Part shown: positions 1 through 4,848 of the stretch, in pieces
Numbering within the stretch: the stretch's first letter is position 1
Layout: every line of letters starts with the position of its first letter
Translations under genes and position numbers: made by a program
Assembly: GCA_030612605.1 (NCBI GenBank)
Contig: JAUWNO010000184.1
Span: 1 to 5,229, forward strand
DNA length: 5,229 nt
Source: Armatimonadota bacterium
Lineage (GTDB): Bacteria; Cloacimonadota; Cloacimonadia; Cloacimonadales; TCS61
Direction of reading: 5' to 3'
The notes under the pieces: generated by a model
Database searches by the model: none
What the model was told of the DNA's origin: nothing
Seen by the model: the letters and a program-made list of their open reading frames with translations, nothing else

Positions 1-304
1 AATTTGTATTTGGTTCCAGATCTTCCAATATTTTGATTATTAAAGTATTCTTATCCCATTTGAATTTCTTATTAAGAATGGGTGGATAAATATATATTCC
101 ACTCAGAATCGAAGTTCTATCGATTGGTTTTGAAAAAACTATTTCAATATTCTGGTTATTAATATCACAAAATTCATCTGGTAAGATGGATACTATTGTT
201 GGACTTTCAGTATCTTTTTTCCCACCCGTTGGACTTTTTCTATGACCACAAGATAGTAGAAATAGAATGAGTAATACTAGAAATAGTTTAGGATAATATT
301 TCAA
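1..304 (-). CDS. Ig-like domain lipoprotein, N-terminal part (cut by window edge)
   Basis: Reading from a TTG at 304-302, the frame stays open to the window edge (101 codons). Residues 2-18 are a short signal peptide (KYYPK then a leucine/isoleucine-rich core) ending in the lipobox L16-L17-S18-C19, so the mature protein should be lipid-anchored at Cys19. A polar linker 'SPTGGKKDTESP' follows, then a beta-rich segment with 'IEIVFSKPID' and 'LEPNTN', the pattern of Big_5/SbsA-like Ig domains found at the N-terminus of many Bacteroidota/FCB surface lipoproteins. The TTG start is chosen because AAGGG (316-312) lies 7 bases upstream and no ATG gives a complete signal peptide. The gene begins 13 bases after the recR stop, so it is probably co-transcribed. 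The specific function is unknown because the rest lies outside the window. Confidence 0.78.
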   Translation of the reverse strand, partial: MKYYPKLFLVLLILFLLSCGHRKSPTGGKKDTESPTIVSILPDEFCDINNQNIEIVFSKPIDRTSILSGIYIYPPILNKKFKWDKNTLIIKILEDLEPNTN

Positions 305-311
305 TGTTAAA

Positions 312-316
312 CCCTT
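312..316 (-). promoter_or_regulatory. Ribosome binding site supporting the TTG start of the lipoprotein
   Basis: On the minus strand AAGGG lies 7 bases before the TTG at 304. It sits directly after the recR stop codon (320-318), so translation of the lipoprotein may be helped by ribosomes finishing recR. This site decides the start call. Confidence 0.55.
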
Positions 317-317
317 T

Positions 318-917
318 TTAATCTTTAACCGAATAACGCCTTTTAAGAGCATTTCCAAGTGTTAACGAGCTTGTATACTCAATATCGCCACCAAAAGGCA
401 GTCCTGTAGAAAGGCGTGTAACTTTAACTTTTAATTCTTCAAATTGGGAAGCAAGAAAACTGATTGTACTTTCACCTTCTGCTGATGGATTCAAAGCAAG
501 AATGATTTCATCAATTCCATCTGATTTTAATAATTCCAAAAGTTTAGGAAAATTTATCTCATCCGGACCAATTCCATCCAACGGAGAAAGAAGACTATTC
601 AGAACAAAATATCTGCCTTTGAATTCATTTGTGTCTTCTATCAGATAAATATCTTGAGTATTTTCAACAATACATAATAAATTTTGATGGCGAGTATAAT
701 CCGAACAGAAATGGCATGGATCATTTTCAGTGAGCATATTACAAACAGAACATTTTTTATAGTTTTTTACAGTATTTTGAATCGACTCTGCCAGTTCAAG
801 AGCTTTTGCTTTTTCCATGCTGATAAGATACATAGCCAGCCGTTGTGCTGATTTAGAACCAATGCCAGGTAACTTCTTTAAATTCTGAACCAGTTCTGCT
901 AATAAACCTGAAAACAC
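318..917 (-). CDS. recR: Recombination mediator protein RecR
   Basis: A 199-residue protein, the usual RecR length (about 200). RecR works in the RecFOR pathway, helping RecA load on SSB-coated gapped DNA. Visible parts in order: helix-hairpin-helix with 'LPGIGSKSAQRLA' (16-28); a four-cysteine zinc finger, C56-C59-C68-C71; a TOPRIM domain starting near 'LLCIVE' (80-85); and the C-terminal RecR signature 'TRLSTGLPFGGDIEY' ending in 'LGNALKRR'. The start is GTG at 917-915, overlapping the ybaB stop (TAG) by one base as TAGTG. The N-terminus 'MFSGLLAELVQNLKKLPGIG' fits the family, and the next in-frame ATG (residue 29) would remove the hairpin motif. Only a weak Shine-Dalgarno is present, so translational coupling with ybaB is likely. 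The ybaB-recR pair is conserved in many bacteria. Family identity is very secure. Confidence 0.97.
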   Translation of the reverse strand: MFSGLLAELVQNLKKLPGIGSKSAQRLAMYLISMEKAKALELAESIQNTVKNYKKCSVCNMLTENDPCHFCSDYTRHQNLLCIVENTQDIYLIEDTNEFKGRYFVLNSLLSPLDGIGPDEINFPKLLELLKSDGIDEIILALNPSAEGESTISFLASQFEELKVKVTRLSTGLPFGGDIEYTSSLTLGNALKRRYSVKD

Positions 918-1243
918 TAAAACATTCCCGGGATGTTGATTCCACCTGTCAATTTGCTTAATTCATCCTGACTGGTTTGAGAAATCTTTTCCTGAGCTTC
1001 ATTTATAGCAGTAATGATGAGGTCCTCCAGCATCTCGATATCATCTGGATCAACAACTTCCGGATCGATTTTCAGTGAGAGAACCTGATTCTTGCCATTC
1101 ATTTTCACTGTTACCATTCCGCCACCGGAAGAACCTTCCACGATTTTATTAGCCAATTCTTCTTGAGCTTTTGCAAGGTCCTGCTGCATTTTCTGCGCTT
1201 TTTTCATCAGGTCTTTCATACCTTTATTTCCACCTGGGAACAT
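917..1243 (-). CDS. ybaB: YbaB/EbfC family nucleoid-associated protein
   Basis: A 108-residue protein matching the YbaB/EbfC family: N-terminal 'MFPGGNKGMKDLMKKAQKMQQDLAKAQEEL' helix, central 'VTVKMNGKNQVLSLKIDPEVV' strands, and a C-terminal helix 'LEDLIITAINEAQEKISQ' ending in a glycine-rich 'GGINIPGMF' tail. Members are small dimeric DNA-binding proteins. Their role is poorly defined but they are often encoded beside recR and dnaX. The ATG at 1243 has an excellent AAGGAGA (1255-1249) 5 bases upstream. The stop overlaps the recR GTG by one base, so the two are almost certainly co-translated. dnaX, the usual upstream neighbour, is absent; rsmI lies there instead, 66 bases away. Confidence 0.95.
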   Translation of the reverse strand: MFPGGNKGMKDLMKKAQKMQQDLAKAQEELANKIVEGSSGGGMVTVKMNGKNQVLSLKIDPEVVDPDDIEMLEDLIITAINEAQEKISQTSQDELSKLTGGINIPGMF

Positions 1244-1309
1244 AAGATTCTCCTTATATAAATTTTCTCTTGTTTAAGAAATTTCTATCTTGATTTAACG
1301 TCAATTAAT

Positions 1310-2134
1310 TTAAAGTTTCAATGCCAGATCATATATCCTGTTTTTAGAAACGCCTGTTTTTCCCATAACTTTTTTTATAGCTTCTTTTTTCGATTTACCC
1401 TTGCCAAGCTCAGCTTTAAGCATTTCTGTTAATTCTGCATTTGAATATTCTTTTTCTTGTGCACCTTCCACAATGATCACAAATTCACCTTTCAAAGTTA
1501 TCATCTCCGGATTTTCCAAAACTTCATCAATTGTGGTTCTGTATAATGTCTCGTATAACTTTGAAAGCTCACGTGCAATGACTATCTTCCGGTTTCCAAA
1601 TGCTTCTTTCAAGTTGGAGAGAAATTTATGTAATCTGTGTGGTGCTTCATAAAAGATGAGAGTATCTTTGAAATTTATCAGCTCTTTTAAAAGATTCTCT
1701 TTCTCCGATTTTTTTTGGGGAAGAAATCCAGCAAAATAGAATCTTTCCGAACCTAATCCTGAAGAAACCAAAGCTGGAATAAAAGCTGTTGCACCGGGTA
1801 ATGTTTCAACTTTGATATTATTTTCAATAGCAGCTTTTATGATTATCGAAGCAGGATCGGAAATACCTGGAGTACCCGCGTCGGAAATGATGGCGACATC
1901 TTCTCCATTTTTCAGCTTATCCAGAATTTTTTCTACACGGGAGCGTTCATTGAATTTATGGTAACTGATCATTGGAGTCTTAATCTGATAATGACTTAAT
2001 AGTTTTGCTGAAGTACGAGTATCTTCCGCACCGATCAGAGCAACATTCTTTAAAACTTCTATCGCCCTGAAAGTCATATCTGCAAGATTGCCGATTGGTG
2101 TGGGAACGATATACAGAATTCCGGTTTTTTTCAT
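1310..2134 (-). CDS. rsmI: 16S rRNA (cytidine(1402)-2'-O)-methyltransferase RsmI
   Basis: A 274-residue protein of the tetrapyrrole-methylase fold. RsmI uses S-adenosylmethionine to methylate the 2'-O of C1402 in the decoding centre of 16S rRNA. Signature blocks: 'LYIVPTPIGNLADMTFRA' (7-24), 'GAEDTRTSAKLL' (35-46), 'ISDAGTPGISDP' (83-94), 'LPGATAFIPALVSSGL' (112 on), 'FYFAGFLP', 'FYEAPHR', and a C-terminal helix-turn-helix-like tail 'GKSKKEAIKKVMGKTGVSKNRIYDLAL'. Length is normal for the family. The ATG at 2134 lies at the expected place before 'GxLYIVPTPIGNL', but no convincing Shine-Dalgarno precedes it. The upstream DNA is the terminator of the satP-like gene, so transcription depends on read-through or on a promoter I could not identify. 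Confidence 0.96.
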   Translation of the reverse strand: MKKTGILYIVPTPIGNLADMTFRAIEVLKNVALIGAEDTRTSAKLLSHYQIKTPMISYHKFNERSRVEKILDKLKNGEDVAIISDAGTPGISDPASIIIKAAIENNIKVETLPGATAFIPALVSSGLGSERFYFAGFLPQKKSEKENLLKELINFKDTLIFYEAPHRLHKFLSNLKEAFGNRKIVIARELSKLYETLYRTTIDEVLENPEMITLKGEFVIIVEGAQEKEYSNAELTEMLKAELGKGKSKKEAIKKVMGKTGVSKNRIYDLALKL

Positions 2135-2144
2135 TGAATAAATT

Positions 2145-2171
2145 AAAAAAGCCCTGTCAGATTAGGACTTT
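2145..2171 (-). terminator. Intrinsic (Rho-independent) terminator after satP
   Basis: Read on the minus strand, AAAGTCCT (2171-2164) pairs with AGGGCTTT (2155-2148) across an 8-base loop, with one G-U pair, and the stem runs into a T tract ending at 2145. It begins 4 bases past the satP stop codon (2178-2176). This is a textbook terminator layout, although the stem is short and only moderately GC-rich, so read-through is plausible. It ends just 10 bases before the rsmI ATG. Confidence 0.72.
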
Positions 2172-2175
2172 CAGT

Positions 2176-2739
2176 TTATTTGATATTACAAATCGGAAGA
2201 ATAATTTTACTTCTGGCTTCATTTAGAACTTGAGCCATTGCCAGGTAAATAGCAGAAAATCCACAGATAATTCCTTCCCAACCTGCAATCTTTCCAATAA
2301 TTTCCGAACCTGTCCAATCTCTGATAGCCAAAAGCCAGAAAAGAATGGTCAATGATAAAAAAACAAATTGCAGAGCTCTATTGGTTCCAAAAGTTGCCAA
2401 CCACATAAAGAAAGTGAAAAGTCCCCATAAAAAAAGATACCAGGCTAAAAAGGCCGATGGAGTTGATACCGACCAACCAATTTTTGGAAAAACCAGAAGA
2501 GCAACCAGAGATATCCAGAAAAGCCCATAGGAAGTGAAAGCAGTTGTTCCAAATGTATTTCCTTTTTTGAATTCCATAATTCCGGCAAAGATCTGAGCCA
2601 TTCCACCATAAAATATTCCCATTGCCAGAATCATCGAATTGAACGGGAAAAAACCGGCATTGTGAATATTCAATAGAACCGTAGTCATCCCGAATCCCAT
2701 CAATCCCAACGGTGCAGGATTTGCTAATTTGTTTTCCAT
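2176..2739 (-). CDS. satP: SatP/YaaH-type acetate-succinate:proton symporter (AceTr family)
   Basis: A 187-residue inner-membrane protein closely matching E. coli SatP/YaaH (188 residues). It has the family signature 'NPAPLGL' (7-13), followed by '[11 protein letters not shown]' in the first helix, '[21 protein letters not shown]' (37-57), '[18 protein letters not shown]' (58-75), '[17 protein letters not shown]' (123-139), and the last helix '[17 protein letters not shown]' (158-174). Six membrane segments are expected. AceTr proteins move acetate and succinate with protons and assemble as hexamers. The ATG at 2739 has GAGGAG (2750-2745) 5 bases upstream, a clear start. The gene is bounded by a repeat-rich 358-base spacer upstream and a terminator downstream, so it may be its own transcription unit. 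Its closeness to an acetyl-CoA-synthetase-like ligase suggests acetate use, but that link is inferred. Confidence 0.94.
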   Translation of the reverse strand: MENKLANPAPLGLMGFGMTTVLLNIHNAGFFPFNSMILAMGIFYGGMAQIFAGIMEFKKGNTFGTTAFTSYGLFWISLVALLVFPKIGWSVSTPSAFLAWYLFLWGLFTFFMWLATFGTNRALQFVFLSLTILFWLLAIRDWTGSEIIGKIAGWEGIICGFSAIYLAMAQVLNEARSKIILPICNIK

Positions 2740-2766
2740 ATATACTCCTCGTATATTATGTTTTTT

Positions 2767-2881
2767 ACCTTCCGAAGCTTTCTTCCGCTTTTTCTTATAT
2801 TAAGATTCGGAAGGTTACGAATGAGCTAAAACTTTCCGAATCTTAAATGTATGTATTCCTTTGTGGGAAGCTTCGGAAAGT
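2767..2881. repeat. Four-arm TTCCGAA inverted repeat upstream of satP
   Basis: Plus-strand arms: 1 ACCTTCCGAA (2767-2776), 2 TTCGGAAGGT (2806-2815), 3 ACTTTCCGAA (2831-2840), 4 TTCGGAAAGT (2872-2881). Arms 1-2 and 3-4 are each perfect 10-base inverted repeats, and they differ from each other by a matched change (CCTT/AAGG against CTTT/AAAG). The outer flanks also match: arm 1 continues as GCTT and arm 4 is preceded by AAGC, giving an 11-base 1-4 pairing. Arm 2 is preceded by TTAAGA and arm 3 followed by TCTTAA, giving a 12-base-plus 2-3 pairing. The element can therefore fold as two side-by-side hairpins or as one nested structure. It ends 17 bases before the satP Shine-Dalgarno. Confidence 0.85.
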
Positions 2882-2946
2882 CTGTATACTGTTTTTTTTA
2901 TAATCTTTCATAATTTATGTTACACTACCTATTATGTTTTTTTCTC

Positions 2947-3081
2947 GTTCCAAAACTCCAGTTTGGGAATACATTGTTTAGAAAACTCTGTTTTTTTAGT
3001 GGAATTACAACTGACTCATAATATTTTTCTCTGCAACAAAGTTTCTTATTGTGATGTGTTCCCAAACTGGAATTTGGGAAC
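2947..3081. repeat. Inverted pair of GTTCCCAAA-type palindromes downstream of kbl
   Basis: Unit B (3058-3081) is a near-perfect palindrome: arms GTTCCCAAACT and AATTTGGGAAC around GG, with one mismatch. Unit A (2947-2970) is a degenerate copy in inverted orientation: arms GTTCCAAAACT and AGTTTGGGAAT around CC. Unit A and the reverse complement of B agree at 21 of 24 positions. Weaker similarity continues inward for about 20 bases (ACAT, then TTAGAAAACTCTGTT against TAAGAAACTTTGTTG). Unit B begins 17 bases past the kbl stop, so it would form a hairpin in the kbl 3' untranslated RNA. It is not followed by a T run on the minus strand, so it is listed as a repeat and not as a terminator. Confidence 0.8.
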
Positions 3082-3097
3082 AAGTACAATCAGGGAA

Positions 3098-4345
3098 TTA
3101 GAGTCCGTACTTCTCGATAATTTCCTGTTTGGTTTTTCCCAGGATGTCGTATTTCTTTCCTACTTTGATGAAAGCTTCCAATGCTTTATCGAGGTGATGA
3201 ATTTCGTGTCCTGCAGAGATCTGCGTTCTGATCCTTGCTTTTCCGTTTGGAACAACAGGGAAGAAAAAGCCAATAGCATAAATTCCTTCGTCATATAGAT
3301 CTTTTGAGAAATCCTGTGAGAGTTTTGCATTGAATAGCATAACAGGAACGATGGGAGTATCTCCAGGCTGCAAAACAAATCCTGCTTCAGTTAAACCTTT
3401 ACGCCAGTATTCTGTATTTGCTTCCAGCTTATCCCTTCTTTCTGTGCTTCCCGATAAAATATCAAGAACCTTTAAAACTCCTGCCACAATAACCGGAGCC
3501 ATTGTATTTGAGAAGAGATAAGGACGAGCTTTTTGACGGCACATTTCCACGAGTTCTTTACGACCGGAAACGCATCCGCCGGAAGCACCGCCGAGGGCTT
3601 TTCCAAATGTAGTTGTGATAATATCTATCTTTCCAAAAACGCCGCAATGTTCATGAGTTCCACGACCGGTTTTCCCGATAAATCCTGTAGAATGGGAATC
3701 ATCCACAAAAATCATAGCATCATATTTATCACAGAGTTCAACCATCTCATAGAGCTTGGCTGTATCTCCATCCATACTGAACACTCCATCTGTGATCACA
3801 ACTTTCAGTCTTTTATCTGCATGAAGAATTAGTTTTTTCTCCAGATGCTTCATATTGGAATGTTTGAAAGTATCGTGCATTGCGCTGCAAAGGCGAATTC
3901 CATCGATAATCGAAGCGTGAACCAGACGGTCTGAGATCATCACATCTTCATCGGTAAGGATAGCTTCAAAAACACCGGCATTTGCATCCATACAGCTCGG
4001 GAAAAGGATCGTATCTTCTGTTCCCAGGAATTCCGTAACTTTCTTTTCCAGATCATTATGAATATCCTGAGTTCCGCAAATAAAGCGAACTGATGACATT
4101 CCATATCCGCGAGAATCCAATCCTTCGTGTGCAGCTTTCACGACTTCCGGATGACTGGAAAGTCCCAGATAATTATTTGCACACATATTAATAACTTTTT
4201 TCAATGAAGAACCGGCAGGATATTCAACCTCGATATCAGCAGCCTGGGAAGAATGGATTAATCTTTCCTGCTTGAATATCCCTGCATCCTGAATGCCTTT
4301 GATCTGCTCCTGATACATTTTTCTTACTTTATCACTATAACCCAT
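3098..4345 (-). CDS. kbl: Kbl-like PLP-dependent alpha-oxoamine synthase (glycine C-acetyltransferase)
   Basis: A 415-residue fold-type I PLP enzyme that follows E. coli Kbl (398 residues) almost block for block. Shared blocks include 'CANNYLGLSSHP' (55-66), 'SSVRFICGTQDIH' (84-96), 'HASIIDGIRLC' (143-153; H143 would stack on PLP), 'TDGVFSMDGD' (185-194), 'VDDSHSTGFIG' (214-224; D215 and H218 hold the cofactor), 'TTTFGKALGGASGG' (244-257; K249 is the PLP lysine, equivalent to E. coli K244), and 'GFFFPVVPNGKARIRTQIS'. Kbl cleaves 2-amino-3-ketobutyrate with CoA to glycine and acetyl-CoA, or runs in reverse. All catalytic residues are present. The ATG at 4345 has AAGGAG (4357-4352) 6 bases upstream. 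Unlike E. coli, no tdh lies alongside: an acyl carrier protein precedes it and satP follows. A carrier-protein-dependent acyl substrate is therefore possible. The motifs favour Kbl over serine palmitoyltransferase or BioF. Confidence 0.9.
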   Translation of the reverse strand: MGYSDKVRKMYQEQIKGIQDAGIFKQERLIHSSQAADIEVEYPAGSSLKKVINMCANNYLGLSSHPEVVKAAHEGLDSRGYGMSSVRFICGTQDIHNDLEKKVTEFLGTEDTILFPSCMDANAGVFEAILTDEDVMISDRLVHASIIDGIRLCSAMHDTFKHSNMKHLEKKLILHADKRLKVVITDGVFSMDGDTAKLYEMVELCDKYDAMIFVDDSHSTGFIGKTGRGTHEHCGVFGKIDIITTTFGKALGGASGGCVSGRKELVEMCRQKARPYLFSNTMAPVIVAGVLKVLDILSGSTERRDKLEANTEYWRKGLTEAGFVLQPGDTPIVPVMLFNAKLSQDFSKDLYDEGIYAIGFFFPVVPNGKARIRTQISAGHEIHHLDKALEAFIKVGKKYDILGKTKQEIIEKYGL

Positions 4346-4375
4346 ATTTTACTCCTTCTTTTTTATTACCTTTAT

Positions 4376-4494
4376 AATGAAGACTTGAGTTAAGTTCTCC
4401 GGCAATTGCCGGATGATTTGACTTAAGTTTTCTAATCCACTGGTATATGTCAACTTAACTCAAGACTCCGTCTTAAGTCAAGTTTCCATTCATT
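4376..4494. repeat. Four-arm CTTGA(G/C)TTAAG inverted repeat with a 16-base palindrome, between acp and kbl
   Basis: Arm 1 (4384-4396, CTTGAGTTAAGTT) is perfectly inverted at arm 3 (4452-4464, AACTTAACTCAAG). Arm 2 (4418-4427, TTGACTTAAG) is perfectly inverted at arm 4 (4472-4481, CTTAAGTCAA). All four share CTTGA(G/C)TTAAG, with arms 1 and 3 carrying G and arms 2 and 4 carrying C. The ends are weak terminal inverted repeats: AATGAA at 4376-4381 against ATTCATT at 4488-4494. The perfect palindrome TCCGGCAATTGCCGGA (4398-4413) lies between arms 1 and 2. The element fills most of the 163-base acp-kbl spacer, stopping 18 bases before the kbl Shine-Dalgarno. Confidence 0.85.
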
Positions 4495-4508
4495 TTTCAG
4501 GTTTTGGT

Positions 4509-4754
4509 TTACCCAATAAATTCTTTTACTAATTCTACGATTTTATTTACTGTATCAAATGCTTCCGGGGAAGCTTTTTCATCCGGAATGGAAATCTTGT
4601 ATTTTGCTTCCAGGAATCTCTTTAAAGAAACCATTGAAAATGAATCCACGATTCCACCGGAAATGAGCGGTGTGTCGTAAGTCATTACCTCATCTTCGTC
4701 TTCAACGTATTCTTCAATAACGTATTCTAAAATTGCATCTTTCATCTCTTCCAT
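4509..4754 (-). CDS. Stand-alone acyl carrier protein (phosphopantetheine-binding)
   Basis: An 81-residue acidic protein of the carrier-protein fold. The modification site is in 'GGIVDSFSMVSLKRFLE' (33-49), with Ser38 in the D-S-F motif expected to carry 4'-phosphopantetheine. The third part, 'YKISIPDEKASPEAFDTVNKIVELV' (52-76), is the usual helix III/IV region. The 'DSF' core and the 'IPDE..SPEAFDT' segment resemble dedicated carrier proteins that work with a partner AMP ligase (DltC-like and other non-fatty-acid types) more than housekeeping AcpP, whose core is DSLD. The ATG at 4754 has AAGGAG (4766-4761) 6 bases upstream; an in-frame ATG at codon 4 is less well placed. It sits between an AMP-forming ligase and a Kbl-like enzyme, so it probably receives its acyl group from the former and presents it to the latter. 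That partnership is inferred from position. Confidence 0.9.
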   Translation of the reverse strand: MEEMKDAILEYVIEEYVEDEDEVMTYDTPLISGGIVDSFSMVSLKRFLEAKYKISIPDEKASPEAFDTVNKIVELVKEFIG

Positions 4755-4784
4755 ATTTTTCTCCTTTATTTTTTAAAAAACTTA

Positions 4785-4842
4785 ACCACAAAGACACAAA
4801 GTCACAAAAAAAATAATCTTAGTGTCTTAGTGACTTGGTGGT
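4785..4842. repeat. Period-8 CACAAAG-type inverted repeat between ligase and acp
   Basis: The left arm (4785-4805) reads ACCACAAAGACACAAAGTCAC. The right arm (4822-4842) is its inverted counterpart, GTGTCTTAGTGACTTGGTGG plus T. They match at 17 of 21 positions, and the four mismatches fall at every fourth base (positions 4, 8, 12 and 16 of the right arm). Each arm is itself a tandem of an 8-base unit, GTGnCTTn. The arms flank a 16-base A-rich centre. Because of its lack of a well-placed T tract, I do not call it a terminator, although it would form a long imperfect hairpin between the two genes. Confidence 0.8.
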
Positions 4843-4848
4843 AATAAT

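Larger units (their letters stand above)
2740..3097. other. 358-base intergenic region between kbl and satP, filled with inverted repeats
   Basis: No gene is supported here on either strand. The region holds the satP ribosome binding site (GAGGAG, 2750-2745), a four-arm TTCCGAA repeat (2767-2881) and a pair of GTTCCCAAA-type palindromes (2947-3081), listed separately. The DNA between them is T-rich on the plus strand. I saw no convincing sigma-70 promoter for satP. Nor is there an intrinsic terminator with a clear T tract after kbl, where the palindrome at 3058-3081 comes closest. Confidence 0.75.

Noticed and set aside
1401..2530. Plus-strand open frames within rsmI and satP
   Set aside because: They are antisense shadows of two confidently identified genes, with no start signals.
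3058..3081. Palindrome after kbl as an intrinsic terminator
   Set aside because: Its sequence is followed on the minus strand by ACATCAC, not a T run, and the same unit recurs inverted nearby, so it is better read as a repeat.
2861..3298. Open frame of 145 codons on the plus strand
   Set aside because: It begins inside the TTCCGAA repeat, runs through the GTTCCCAAA repeats and then lies antisense to the 3' end of kbl. It has no ribosome binding site and its translation shows no domain.
3160..3832. Further open frames on both strands inside kbl
   Set aside because: All overlap the well-supported kbl reading frame and translate to composition-biased sequence without motifs.
3098..4345. PLP enzyme as serine palmitoyltransferase
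   Set aside because: The neighbours suggest it, but the diagnostic blocks (SVRFICGTQ rather than GSRFLNGT; ARIRTQIS near the C-terminus) match Kbl.
4448..4453. TTGACA on the minus strand as a -35 box for kbl
   Set aside because: No reasonable -10 box lies at 16-18 bases (the DNA there reads AAACTT), and the hexamer overlaps arm 3 of the repeat.
4381..4842. CRISPR array
   Set aside because: The repeats are inverted, few and unequally spaced, with no direct repeats of constant length or cas genes.
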